Source: Planctomycetota bacterium
GTDB taxonomy: Bacteria; Planctomycetota; Planctomycetia; Isosphaerales; Isosphaeraceae
DNA length: 64,000 nucleotides
Assembly (NCBI GenBank): GCA_028291545.1
Contig: JAQGHR010000157.1
Coordinates: 62,001-126,000, forward strand
Direction of reading: 5' to 3'
Positions 8,141-16,446 of the stretch are shown piece after piece (position 1 is the stretch's first letter; the number at the start of each line of letters is the position of its first letter). The translations under genes and the position numbers were made by a program. Below the pieces are notes generated by a model. The model did no database searches, was not told the origin of the DNA, and was given only the letters and a program-made list of their open reading frames with translations.

Positions 8141-8569
8141 TCACTCCGTCTCCGGCGGGTCGGGGGCGACGGGGAGCCAGGGGTAGCGGGCGGCACGCTC
8201 GTATTTCTTGCGTCGCAGTTCGTGGAAAAGGATGATACGGCCGTATTGCTTCTCGGCGGCGTGTCTCTCCTGGATCGCCTCGGTGTAGTCTTGATGGAAG
8301 CCGACCCGATACCGAACCCTCCCCCCGGAAATTGCCGGCCCGGACGGAACCAGGCTCGCCACCCACTCCGTCGCAAGTCTGCCGGACGGCCACGCGCCGG
8401 CGGAGCGTCCCTCCAGGATCTTGCGAGCATAGCCCTCCATCCCCGCGTGATAGTCGGCCCGTTGCCTGTAGTGAGCGTGTCGGGTCTTGAGAATGATGGC
8501 CGTGAACACAATGGCGGCAATCGCCACGGCGGCCATCATCCGCCGCACGGTGAATCGGAGTCGGGGCAT
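8141..8569 (-). CDS. Small membrane protein, MPRLRFT family (copy 2)
   Basis: 142 residues from the conserved MPRLRFTVRRMM start at 8569; ATGs 6 and 18 bases upstream are alternatives. One N-terminal membrane helix (AAVAIAAIVFTAIIL) is followed by a soluble, charged tail of about 110 residues with several Tyr, Arg and His. The N-terminal 20 residues match copies 1 and 3, while the tails are unrelated in sequence. Function unknown. Confidence 0.75.
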   Translation of the reverse strand: MPRLRFTVRRMMAAVAIAAIVFTAIILKTRHAHYRQRADYHAGMEGYARKILEGRSAGAWPSGRLATEWVASLVPSGPAISGGRVRYRVGFHQDYTEAIQERHAAEKQYGRIILFHELRRKKYERAARYPWLPVAPDPPETE

Positions 8570-8627
8570 CCGCATGACGGTACTCACTCTGGCTTTGGCG
8601 GGCCGGGCACGACGGGGCTTTGGCGGC

Positions 8628-8936
8628 CTACTCGTATCTCTTCAGTCGGTTCCTTGTCCGGTGCAGCGCCTCGAGGTATGTCGCGAGAATCGACTCCTGC
8701 GCGCCGATCTCGCGCTGCAACTGCGCCCTTCCGGATAGGTCGCTTCTGCCCGCATAGTCCTTGAGCTTGGCGATCGAGGTCCTACTTCTTTCGATCATCT
8801 CGGCGTACCGGGCTGCGCTGGCGCGGAGATCCGAGATCATCATCGCCCGTGCAGCCCACACCAACAGCCCCATCAACACCGCCACGACCGCCACCACGAC
8901 CATCATCCGCCGCACGGTGAACCGGAATCGGGGCAT
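8628..8936 (-). CDS. Small membrane protein, MPRFRFT family (copy 3)
   Basis: 102 residues starting MPRFRFTVRRMMVVVAVVAV at 8936. After one membrane helix (to about residue 30) the tail (about 35-100) is a likely coiled coil rich in Ala, Arg, Leu and Glu (AEMIERSRTSIAKLKD, LQREIGAQESILATYLEALH). This is the third tandem member, in the same direction, 58 bp from copy 2. Function unknown; the coiled coil suggests a periplasm- or cytosol-facing interaction module. Confidence 0.75.
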   Translation of the reverse strand: MPRFRFTVRRMMVVVAVVAVLMGLLVWAARAMMISDLRASAARYAEMIERSRTSIAKLKDYAGRSDLSGRAQLQREIGAQESILATYLEALHRTRNRLKRYE

Positions 8937-9153
8937 GGAGGTGCCTGCTTCATGTTTGCCGATCGACCGAGCGTCGAGTTGAGGATACTCCCTCGGGCAA
9001 ACCGGGACACGACCCAAAGCCGGTATTCGCGCCGATCGCGCCGCTTGCAGCCACACGGGCCCGGCGGCTAGTCTGAGCGGGTCGCATCGGGCGAGCCGGG
9101 CCGGTCGTGCCCGGCGACGGGGATTTGTGGGCGAGATACCGGGAGAGTGATCC

Positions 9154-9684
9154 ATGTCGGACGTGCGCAGCGGCGAAGTGACGATGAAGGGCAACCCGAT
9201 CGATCTGGTCGGCCCCAAGCTCAAAGCCGGAGACAAGGCGCCGGATTTCACTGTCGTGGGCGCGGGCCTCTCGGTCGTCAAATTGGCCGACACCGCGGGC
9301 AAGGCCCGGCTGTTCAGCGTCGTGCCGTCGCTCGACACGCCGGTTTGCAACATCCAGACCAAGAAATTTGCCGAGCAATTGAACAGCCTGGGAGACAAGG
9401 TCGCCGCCTATACCGTCAGCCTCGACCTGCCGTTCGCCATGGCCCGATTCTGCGGCGAGGCCAAGATCAACAACATGGCCAACCTGTCCGATTGCCACGA
9501 TCATAGCTTCGGCAAGAACTACGGCGTCCTGATCCAGGGGTTGCCCATTCCCCTGCTGGCACGGGCGATCGTCGTGGTCGATCCGTCGAACACGATCACC
9601 CATTTCGAGCTGGTCCCCGAGATCGCGACCGAGCCGAATTACGACGCCGCGATGTCGGCGCTGAAAGCGGCGGCCGGGGCCTGA
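9154..9684 (+). CDS. tpx: Thiol peroxidase (atypical 2-Cys peroxiredoxin)
   Basis: 176 residues, typical of Tpx plus a short N-terminal extension; an internal Met at residue 11 (9184) is the canonical position. The peroxidatic Cys is 65 in PSLDTPVC and the resolving Cys is 100 in FAMARFCGEAKI, the spacing of Tpx. It reduces hydrogen peroxide and alkyl peroxides with thioredoxin as reductant, in the cytosol or periplasm. It is transcribed alone, divergently from the small membrane genes. Confidence 0.95.
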   Translation: MSDVRSGEVTMKGNPIDLVGPKLKAGDKAPDFTVVGAGLSVVKLADTAGKARLFSVVPSLDTPVCNIQTKKFAEQLNSLGDKVAAYTVSLDLPFAMARFCGEAKINNMANLSDCHDHSFGKNYGVLIQGLPIPLLARAIVVVDPSNTITHFELVPEIATEPNYDAAMSALKAAAGA

Positions 9685-9976
9685 TGACGCTCGTCTGGAG
9701 CGAGCACCCGCCGAGCGCCGCCGGAGAAATCGGTCGTGGCGGTCGGCCGGTGTTTGTTGCGGACGAGTCACCGGTTATGAAGATCAGATCTGAGTTTCCG
9801 AGTCGCATTTTCGCCCAGATCGAAAGCCCCTCAGTTTTCCCGATCAGCGGCCCGCCAGGTCGCGATGTTATTATCGAGATCCGGGTTCGTAACTCGTCGA
9901 AGGCGGCCCGGATCGTGGGAGAAACGGACTCGGAACCTCACAGGGAATCAGGTTCCGGACCCGAGACGACGACCAA

Positions 9977-10056
9977 TCTGGGTGGCACTCGCAGCTTGCC
10001 TGCCAGTGGCTTCGCTCGGACGAACACTGGCAGGCAAGCTGCGAGTGCCACCCAGA
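9977..10056. repeat. Long perfect palindrome, 32-bp arms
   Basis: Positions 9977-10008 pair perfectly with 10025-10056 (32 bp), leaving a 16-nt loop that itself contains TTCG/CGAA pairing at 10011-10014 and 10021-10024. The left arm contains GGTGGCACTCGCAGCTTG. Arms this long and exact cannot be ordinary terminators and have no T-tract. It fits a dispersed palindromic repeat of REP/miniature-element type between convergent genes. Confidence 0.85.
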
Positions 10057-10146
10057 ATCCTGATGCCAGCGTCAAACTGGCCTCATGAGCCACCGGACGA
10101 TTGCGGATCGTGGCGCGGGCCGTCAATCGGCGGGACGGGAACCGGG

Positions 10147-10175
10147 TTGCCGGGGTCGGGGTATTCCCCCGGCAA
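10147..10175 (-). terminator. Hairpin downstream of the DUF1080 gene
   Basis: TTGCCGGGG (10147-10155) pairs with CCCCGGCAA (10167-10175), 9 bp, 11-nt loop. It lies about 40 nt past the stop of the DUF1080 gene on the minus strand. There is no T-run, so it is only a candidate terminator. Confidence 0.35.
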
Positions 10176-10213
10176 GGCCGAGGCCACGGGAATTTCCACC
10201 GAATCACCGCGCG

Positions 10214-10897
10214 TCACTTTCCCTCGTTCAGCGGCACGATCCAGATATTGCGATACTGCACGTCGTTCCCGTGGTCCTGGAGCAGCAGGGGTCCCGGCTC
10301 GCTTTCCTTGCCGCCCCAGTTCGCGGGGCAGGGGACGATCTCGGCGTCGTCGATGATGGTGATGCCATTCTGAACGACGGTCAAACGGGTCTTCTTGACG
10401 AGCTTATCCCCGTCGTACTTGGCCTTGTGGAGCGTGACGTCGTACGTCTGCCACTGGAGCGGGGGCTTGCAGGCGTTGAACTTGGGGATGACCTGCTTGT
10501 AGATCGCGCCGCAGTCGTTGTCCTGCGGCTTCAGGCCGTAGGAATCGAGGACCTGGAGTTCGTACAGCCCGGCGAGATAGACGCCGCTATTGCCTCGGCC
10601 CTGTCCGGTGGCCTTGGGCATGTACGGCACGTTGAATTCCAGATGGAGTTTGAAGCCGTCGAACTTGTCCTTGGTCATGATGTCGCCGGTCTTGGGTCCG
10701 ACAGTGAAGACGCCGTCGCTGACCGGCCAGGAGGCGGGCTTGCCGTCGCGGTGGATCCAGCCTTCAAGGCTCTTGCCGTTGAACAGGACTTTCGCCCCTT
10801 CGGGTGGCTTGGCATTCAGGGTGGAGTCATTCGGCTTGGGGTCCGCGGGCGCGAACATGCCAACGGCCAGCGCGGCGGCCAGGCAGAAGAGGCGCAT
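10214..10897 (-). CDS. Secreted DUF1080 (3-keto-disaccharide hydrolase-like) protein
   Basis: About 227 residues from the ATG at 10897, which begins a signal peptide (MRLFCLAAALAVGMFAPA). The remainder is one DUF1080 concanavalin-like beta-sandwich: LFNGKSLEGW near the start, then GDIMTKDKFDGFKLHLEF, RGNSGVYLAGLYELQVLDSY and WQTYDVTLH, all characteristic. Some family members hydrolyse 3-keto-glycosides; many planctomycete paralogues have unknown substrates. Exported to the periplasm or surface. It stands alone between tpx and the fetAB-type pair. Confidence 0.93.
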   Translation of the reverse strand: MRLFCLAAALAVGMFAPADPKPNDSTLNAKPPEGAKVLFNGKSLEGWIHRDGKPASWPVSDGVFTVGPKTGDIMTKDKFDGFKLHLEFNVPYMPKATGQGRGNSGVYLAGLYELQVLDSYGLKPQDNDCGAIYKQVIPKFNACKPPLQWQTYDVTLHKAKYDGDKLVKKTRLTVVQNGITIIDDAEIVPCPANWGGKESEPGPLLLQDHGNDVQYRNIWIVPLNEGK

Positions 10898-10993
10898 GGT
10901 GAAAACTCTCTGGGCAGGATGGTCACATCGAGGCACACGACACGGCAGGCCGTTCAGTGTAGCTGAGCCGGCGAGGATCTCAAGCCCGTCGAT

Positions 10994-11788
10994 TCACTCC
11001 CCGTCCCGCGCGGCAAGTCGTTCAATGCGGAGCTGGTCCCAGGGCGTGAAATAGGTCCGCAACCGGACGGCCAGGAGCGCCAGAGTGCTGAGACAGACCG
11101 TCCCCGTGATGCCGAGGTAGATGAGAATCTGATAGCGGATGGCCTCCTGGACGGGAGCGCCGGCGAGCAGTTGCCCCGTCGTCATTCCGGGAATGGCGAC
11201 GATCCCGGCGATCATCATGTTGTTGATCGGCGGCGTGAGTGCCGCCCGAACCGCCGCGCGAAGTGCAGGCAAGGCGGCGTCCCGCGACGACGCCCCCAAC
11301 GCCAGACGAAGTTCGACGCGATCTCGTTCCGCTCTCAGATCGCTCTCCAGGCGTTCCGCCGCCAGGGCTACACCCGTGACACTATTACCCAGAATCATGC
11401 CGAGCAGCGGGATCACCACATGAGGGTCGTACCAGGGATCGACTCGCAGCCCGAGCCGAAGGGATACGGACATGACAAGCACAATTCCAAGCCCCATCGC
11501 GACGAACGCTTCCAGGCGGAGTGGCCAGCCCCCGCCTTTCAGCCGCGATCCGACCGTGTGCGCGGAGACGAGTAGCATGACCAGGGCGATCGCGCCGACG
11601 AATGCGGGGTTTCGCGTGGTGAAGAGCCATTGGAGCACGACTCCCAGCAGCAGCAACTGGGCTACGAGTCTCGCCAGGGCGACGAGCAAGGGCCGCACCT
11701 GGCCGAGCCGAAGGGCGGAGAGGATTGCGACGGAGAAAAGCACCGGCGCGGAGGAGTAGAGCAAACCGGTCCATGTAGGCGAGTTCAT
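10994..11788 (-). CDS. fetB: FetB-type ABC transporter permease (UPF0014)
   Basis: 264 residues with about seven membrane helices. The ATG at 11788 overlaps the TGA of the ATPase gene by 4 bp. Family features are GMILGNSVTGVALAAERL, LALGASSRDAALPALRAAVRAALTPPINNMMIAGIVAIPGMTTGQLLAG, recognisable here in shorter form around residues 125-215, and the final helix before LRTYFTPWDQL. In E. coli FetAB exports iron and helps resist oxidative stress; the substrate here is inferred from family. The pair forms a two-gene operon. Confidence 0.9.
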   Translation of the reverse strand: MNSPTWTGLLYSSAPVLFSVAILSALRLGQVRPLLVALARLVAQLLLLGVVLQWLFTTRNPAFVGAIALVMLLVSAHTVGSRLKGGGWPLRLEAFVAMGLGIVLVMSVSLRLGLRVDPWYDPHVVIPLLGMILGNSVTGVALAAERLESDLRAERDRVELRLALGASSRDAALPALRAAVRAALTPPINNMMIAGIVAIPGMTTGQLLAGAPVQEAIRYQILIYLGITGTVCLSTLALLAVRLRTYFTPWDQLRIERLAARDGE

Positions 11789-12588
11789 GGTACGATCTCG
11801 GCCTCGACTACGGGCAACGCGGACTCCCAGAACCGGGAGTCGACCCTGGCCAGGAGCTCGCCAATCGGGCCCTGATCCACGACCCGGCCGCGATCGAGGA
11901 CGACGGCCGTCTCTCCCAGCATCGGGGCGTGGCCTCGATGATGGGTCACGGCGATGGTGCGAAGTCCTGTGGTCTCGACTCGCTCCGAGAGGATGTCGGC
12001 GATCCGGCGCGCGGAGCCCGGGTCGAGGGCGGAGGTTGGCTCGTCGAGCGCGAGGATCTCCGGGTCCGCTCCCAGGGCCACGGCCAGGGCCAACCTCTGG
12101 CGCTCGCCTCCGGAAAGACCCGAGGCGTCCCGGCCCAGCCATCGCGGTTCGAGGCCGAATTCAAGCAGACTTTCGGCCATCACGTCCGGACCCGGCGGCG
12201 TCCAGCCACGGACCGTGAACGGATAGGCAAGATTCTCGGCTACGGAGCCGGGCAGGGGCCGAGGGGATTGGAAAACCAGGCCGACGCCGCTTCGGACGGC
12301 TCGCACCGAGAGATCGGTAAACGCCGTCTCTCCGATTCGGACGTGTCCACCCGAGGGATCCTCAAGCCGATTCAGCAAGCGGAGGAGTGTGCTCTTGCCC
12401 GAGCCGGAGGCCCCGACAAGCACGTACCGACGCCCAGGCTCGAAAGCAAGGTCGATTCCATCGAGGATGGCGGCGCCTCCCCGACGCATGCGAACGGCCT
12501 CAAGGATCAGTGCGCGATCTCGCGGCCAGGCCGGATCTCGGCCGGGGGATCTGCCGTATCTGGCGCGAAACGGTCCCAGGCGAAGCAT
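11785..12588 (-). CDS. fetA: FetA-type ABC transporter ATP-binding protein
   Basis: 267 residues from MLRLGPFRARYG at 12588; the frame extends to 12783 but without ABC-like sequence. Walker A is GASGSGKST, the Q-loop is VFQSPRPLPGSV, the signature is LSGGERQ, Walker B is ILALDEPTS and the switch His is in VTHH. An unusual ~30-residue N-terminal tail precedes the ABC domain. It powers the FetB-type permease encoded with a 4-bp overlap downstream. Divergent from the grpE-like gene, sharing a 157-bp spacer. Confidence 0.88.
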   Translation of the reverse strand: MLRLGPFRARYGRSPGRDPAWPRDRALILEAVRMRRGGAAILDGIDLAFEPGRRYVLVGASGSGKSTLLRLLNRLEDPSGGHVRIGETAFTDLSVRAVRSGVGLVFQSPRPLPGSVAENLAYPFTVRGWTPPGPDVMAESLLEFGLEPRWLGRDASGLSGGERQRLALAVALGADPEILALDEPTSALDPGSARRIADILSERVETTGLRTIAVTHHRGHAPMLGETAVVLDRGRVVDQGPIGELLARVDSRFWESALPVVEAEIVP

Positions 12589-12745
12589 CAGGTCGGTTAC
12601 CCTCCAGTCGGTCCGCGGTTGGAGCGGCTCCTGCCACCCTACGGGAATAACGGGACTTACGGATAGGGCTGAAGGCTTGTTCGCGGGCGAAGAAGGAAAT
12701 ACTCTGAGGCGAGTCCTACCCCAGACCCCGGTCCGAGTCGCCCCC

Positions 12746-13471
12746 ATGAGCGAGCCGATTCCCGAGGAATTCCCCCCGATCACGATCGAGCCTGACGCGG
12801 TCGAGGCGGCCGACGTGGCGTTCGTCGTCCCGGCCTCGGCCTACGATTCGATCGCGACCGACGACGAGTTATCGCGGATGGTCGAGCCCCAGCGGCTAGA
12901 ACCGCTGTCTGACGTCCCGCCAGACCTCAGCCCGATCCTCAAAGGCATTGAGGGAATCGGGCAGATGCTCGGTGGGAAACTTGAAGCGCTCGCCACCCTC
13001 TTCGATCGCGAGATCCGGGCCGAGTCCACGCGAGAAAAAGTGGTGGACCGTCTTCATGCGGAGCTTCAAGAATACAAGCAAGATCTCCTGCTCAACATCC
13101 TCCGCCCGATCTTCGTGGATCTGATTCAGCTTCACGATGACGTCGGGAAGATCGCCGCCTCATTGCGGTCCGAGGGTGACATGGACGGCGGTATCTCGAG
13201 GTTTCGCGAGCTCGTGATCGGAGTCCAACAAGGCATCGAGGATATCCTCTACCGCCAGGGTGTGGAGCCGTTCAGTCACGATTCGGACAATTTCGATGCC
13301 CGACGGCAACGGGCAGTGTCGACGGTGCCGACGGAGGACGCGTCGCTCGGTCGTAAAGTCGCGGAGCGATTCCGGAAGGGGTTTATTTCGGGGGAGAAGA
13401 TCATCCGGCCCGAGGTCGTTTCGGTTTACGTCGTTCGCAATCCCGTTGAACGGCAGGCTGCGTCGTCCTGA
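12746..13471 (+). CDS. Atypical GrpE-family nucleotide exchange factor
   Basis: 241 residues from the ATG at 12746. Residues 60-115 form a long helix (REKVVDRLHAELQEYKQDLLL), and residues 120-230 a compact C-terminal domain with GIEDILYRQGVEPF, a TVPTEDASLGRKVAERFRKGF segment and IIRPEVVSVYV, which correspond to the GrpE helix and beta-wing that contact Hsp70. The N-terminal 60 residues are acidic and disordered. It is diverged from housekeeping GrpE: the usual LGvekidp.Gq.FDPn.HEA signature appears only in outline (GVEPFSHDSDNFD). No dnaJ is next to it; two unusual Hsp70 genes lie 5-8 kb away on the same strand. Confidence 0.75.
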   Translation: MSEPIPEEFPPITIEPDAVEAADVAFVVPASAYDSIATDDELSRMVEPQRLEPLSDVPPDLSPILKGIEGIGQMLGGKLEALATLFDREIRAESTREKVVDRLHAELQEYKQDLLLNILRPIFVDLIQLHDDVGKIAASLRSEGDMDGGISRFRELVIGVQQGIEDILYRQGVEPFSHDSDNFDARRQRAVSTVPTEDASLGRKVAERFRKGFISGEKIIRPEVVSVYVVRNPVERQAASS

Positions 13472-13692
13472 TGGGTATGCGCAACGTGGTGGGCTTAGGG
13501 AAAAGGCGCGCGATTTGCACCTCGACTGAAAATAGCCGGAATCGATGCGGATTCCAGCGAACCCCTCCCAGGAAATCGGCAGATTCGCGCGAAATTGCAG
13601 CAACCGCCAGTTCAACACCACGCGATGTCAATCCCCTGACCCCGTTCGAACGCCGAAGCCCGCCTCTCAACTTCGGCCCGAGGAACCGGAAC

Positions 13693-13917
13693 ATGCCATT
13701 CGCCCAGATCGGGCTCCATGATCTGACCCACTCGTTGATCTCAAGAATTCAGGCCCGGACGCACGGACAGGTCCGCGAGCTGAGTGTCGAACTGGCCGAC
13801 CAACAGGTTGTGATCCGCGGTCGGGCGCGTACGTATTACGCGAAGCAACTGGCCCAACACGGAGTCATGGACCTGATCGACGGCCAGACGATCGTGAATC
13901 GGATCGAGGTAGGTTGA
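13693..13917 (+). CDS. BON-like small protein
   Basis: 74 residues from the ATG at 13693. The pattern LISRIQARTHGQVRELSVEL, then VVIRGRARTYYAKQLAQH and a closing TIVNRIEV, is a single alpha/beta BON-type unit: helix, two strands carrying V-x-L-x-G-x-A, helix, last strand. No signal peptide, so cytosolic. BON domains bind lipids or mediate oligomerisation in envelope and stress proteins; the partner here is unknown. It follows the grpE-like gene after 221 bp without another gene and ends at a bidirectional hairpin. Confidence 0.65.
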   Translation: MPFAQIGLHDLTHSLISRIQARTHGQVRELSVELADQQVVIRGRARTYYAKQLAQHGVMDLIDGQTIVNRIEVG

Positions 13918-13930
13918 GGCCGAATTTGTA

Positions 13931-13959
13931 GGGCGTGATCGGACGGATCGATCACGCCC
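13931..13959. terminator. Bidirectional hairpin between convergent genes
   Basis: GGGCGTGATC (13931-13940) pairs perfectly with GATCACGCCC (13950-13959), 9-nt loop. It is placed 13 nt after the BON-like gene and 14 nt after the stop of the convergent VIT-VWA gene, so it can serve both. No long T-tract. Confidence 0.6.
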
Positions 13960-13973
13960 CGCGAGCGATCGCC

Positions 13974-16250
13974 TTACTTCGCCTTGGGCCGCTCGATACG
14001 GTAGACCTTGCCATCGAGCTCGACCGTGACCGGTTCCTCGAACGTGAGGTACTGGTTCATCTCGGCGGTCTGCTTGCGCGCCAGCTCGAAGTAGGCCTCG
14101 CTGAACTGCTCGACCACCGTCGCCTTGGCGTCCGCGTCCGGCTTGACCGAGGCATCGACCCAGCGGTTGTCCTTGCGGAAGAACGTCTTTCCGCCGATCT
14201 GGCGCATCCTGGCCGTCGCGGCTCCCATGGGGGCCGACGGTTGACCGCCCAGTCCGCCCCCACCGACTGGGGCCCGCATGGCTCTCGCCTTGGGGCTCGC
14301 CGATGCGGGGCCAGTCGCCAGAGCACCGAACCCAGCGCTGCGATCGTATGCGGGGGCGGCCGCTGCGTCCGACGGCTTGTTCGCCATCTGATACGCGCCC
14401 TTCGCCTCTCGTTGCAGGACGCCGCCGGCCTGGCTGACTTCGGACAGCATGTACAGGTTTTCGGTCGTCTGTGCCGAGTTTGCCCGGTAGGCGTGGAGTT
14501 GGGTGCGTTCGTCGGCCAGGAATGACGTGTACGGCGTGAGTATGCCGTACTTCGTGCTCAGCGAGACGAGCTCGTCGGTCAATTCCTTGTTCTGCCCGTG
14601 CAGATCGATCTGGTCGATGATGAAGCCAACACGGCGCACGGCCCAGAGCTTCTCGACGAAGTCGTAGTTGCGATTTCCACCCGACGAGGCCAGCTCGACC
14701 GGGAATTCATGCGTGCGACGCTCGCCGGAGACCTTGCCTTCGATCTTGACCGTCGCCTTGCCCGATTGGTGGTATCGGCCGACCCAGATGAGCTGGCCGC
14801 CATCAAAGAGGTCGGGCAGGTCCCGGGGATAGGTCCGGTTCACGTCGGTCCCGGTAAACGTGATGCTCAGGTTGCTGAGAACGGGGCTACTCATCTTGGC
14901 GTAGAACCGGCCGACGTGAGACTCGATATCTTCGTCGGGCTTCACGTACTCGCTGGTCCCGCCGTTACCGCCGCTGAGGCGATCCAGCAAACGGGCGTTC
15001 ACATCAAATCCCACCCCGAAGGCGAAGACACGAGCGTGGATCGGGTTCGCTTTCTTGGCGTCCTCGGCGATAGCCGTCTCGCGGGTTTCCCCGGCGGTCG
15101 GCAGGCCGTCGGTGAGGAACAGCACGTAGTTCGGTCGCGAGTCGTCCTTGATCTGTCCCAGGGCCGCCTTCAACGCATCGTCGATATTCGTGCTGCCACC
15201 GGGCTGGATGTTCTCGACGAACCGGACGGCGTCCGCGCGTGCATCCTTGGAATATCGTTGGAGTTCCGGCTTGTAGGTCTCGACGCGATCGTCATAGATC
15301 ACGATGTTGAAGAGGTCGTCATCTCGCAGGTTTTCCAGGACGAACTTGAGGGCGTTCTTGGCCTGCTCGATCTTCTTCCCGGACATGGAGCCGGACCGGT
15401 CGAGGACGAACACGACCGTCTTGGGCTGGGGCTTGGCGTCGGGCCGTTTGACTTCGGGGCTGGCCATGAGGAGAAAATAGCCGTCCTCTCCTTCGCTGGG
15501 ACGGTAGCTGAGGACCGAGGCTCCCAGCGCCCCCTCGGCGAGCGAGTAGAGCATGCGGAAATCATTCGACGGAACGATGTTGCGTTGCTCGAATTTGACC
15601 GTCGCGTTGTGATCGCCGGAGCGGCGGACCTCGGCGTCGTGGGACGGGCTGTACAGGCTCTTGATCGCGTCGCGGCTCTCGATCTGCGCCGTGATGGCGA
15701 GCCGCTGGATCGGCTTGGCCGTGAACTTTTGCGTCGCCAGGGGATAGGAGAATTCCACCATGTCGCGGTCCCGACGGCAAACCTGCGTGTAGCGCATGGT
15801 CACCTTGCGATCCTGGCCGGCGGGGATCGGGAAGACGCTGGTGCGAAACAGTCCTCGGCCCATGTATTCCAACAGCGCCGGGTCACGCTTGGTCCGGACG
15901 ATCTCCTCGAAGATCCGCCTGGCCTCGTCCTTCGGCAGGAGCCGACCCGGCAATTCCCGACCGTCGACCATCAGCACGAAGTTCTGGATAGCCCCGTCTT
16001 CCGGCAATGGGAACAGGAATTCGGATTCCAGCTCGAACGACCCGGGGTTGTGAAACGTCTGCGAGACCTGGACGTCGGCCACCTGGTCGCGAACCTTCGC
16101 GTCCACGGTCACTTCACGAATCTCGTAGCTTCTCGCGATCGGGACGTGATGCCGGCGATCGACGATGAAGCCCTGACCCCGAGCGAGCGGAGCGAGCGCG
16201 CTGAGGGCGAGCAGGGCGATGGCCAGCGAACCATGAAGGCGGCGAGGCAT
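13974..16250 (-). CDS. Secreted VIT and VWA domain protein
   Basis: 758 residues. Residues 1-26 are a signal peptide ending at ARG. A VIT domain covers about 28-165 (VADVQVSQTFHNPGSFELESEFLFPLPEDGA region, with KDEARRIFEEIV). A VWA domain covers about 275-455, with the MIDAS motif DRSGSMSG (DxSxS), the later Thr/Asp elements in PGGSTNIDDAL and LFLTDGLPT. The C-terminal 250 residues include a Gly/Ala-rich linker and a conserved end domain. This is the inter-alpha-trypsin-inhibitor heavy-chain-like architecture, common in planctomycete envelopes; probably an extracytoplasmic, metal-dependent protein-binding factor. Confidence 0.92.
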   Translation of the reverse strand: MPRRLHGSLAIALLALSALAPLARGQGFIVDRRHHVPIARSYEIREVTVDAKVRDQVADVQVSQTFHNPGSFELESEFLFPLPEDGAIQNFVLMVDGRELPGRLLPKDEARRIFEEIVRTKRDPALLEYMGRGLFRTSVFPIPAGQDRKVTMRYTQVCRRDRDMVEFSYPLATQKFTAKPIQRLAITAQIESRDAIKSLYSPSHDAEVRRSGDHNATVKFEQRNIVPSNDFRMLYSLAEGALGASVLSYRPSEGEDGYFLLMASPEVKRPDAKPQPKTVVFVLDRSGSMSGKKIEQAKNALKFVLENLRDDDLFNIVIYDDRVETYKPELQRYSKDARADAVRFVENIQPGGSTNIDDALKAALGQIKDDSRPNYVLFLTDGLPTAGETRETAIAEDAKKANPIHARVFAFGVGFDVNARLLDRLSGGNGGTSEYVKPDEDIESHVGRFYAKMSSPVLSNLSITFTGTDVNRTYPRDLPDLFDGGQLIWVGRYHQSGKATVKIEGKVSGERRTHEFPVELASSGGNRNYDFVEKLWAVRRVGFIIDQIDLHGQNKELTDELVSLSTKYGILTPYTSFLADERTQLHAYRANSAQTTENLYMLSEVSQAGGVLQREAKGAYQMANKPSDAAAAPAYDRSAGFGALATGPASASPKARAMRAPVGGGGLGGQPSAPMGAATARMRQIGGKTFFRKDNRWVDASVKPDADAKATVVEQFSEAYFELARKQTAEMNQYLTFEEPVTVELDGKVYRIERPKAK

Positions 16251-16446
16251 GGGGAAGTCTCCGATTCGAGGCCGGGCGGCCCGCCATGTCCTCCAAGAAC
16301 GCGACGGGGCCGGACCGAAAGTGGACTGTGAAACCGCTGCACGTACCGCTCCAAGCCGGTCGTGCGACGATCCCGCTATCCTCTTAGACGATCTAGAGAT
16401 GGATTCGTCTTCGGATTTCTTTTCGGACGCCGAACTGGACCCTGCG

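Larger units (their letters stand above)
9685..10213. other. Intergenic region rich in palindromes
   Basis: 529 bases between tpx and the DUF1080 gene, which converge. No gene with plausible codon use is present. It holds a hairpin at 9931-9957 (CGGAACCT / AGGTTCCG, 8 bp), the long palindrome at 9977-10056, and a hairpin at 10147-10175. Confidence 0.6.

Noticed and set aside
9684-10088. 134-codon frame downstream of tpx
   Set aside because: It runs through the 32-bp palindrome and has no start region or family; treated as intergenic.
14598-16331. 577-codon open frame on the plus strand, opposite the VIT-VWA gene
   Set aside because: It is the antisense of a gene with clear domains; high-GC coding DNA often keeps the opposite strand open. 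Its product has no recognisable family.
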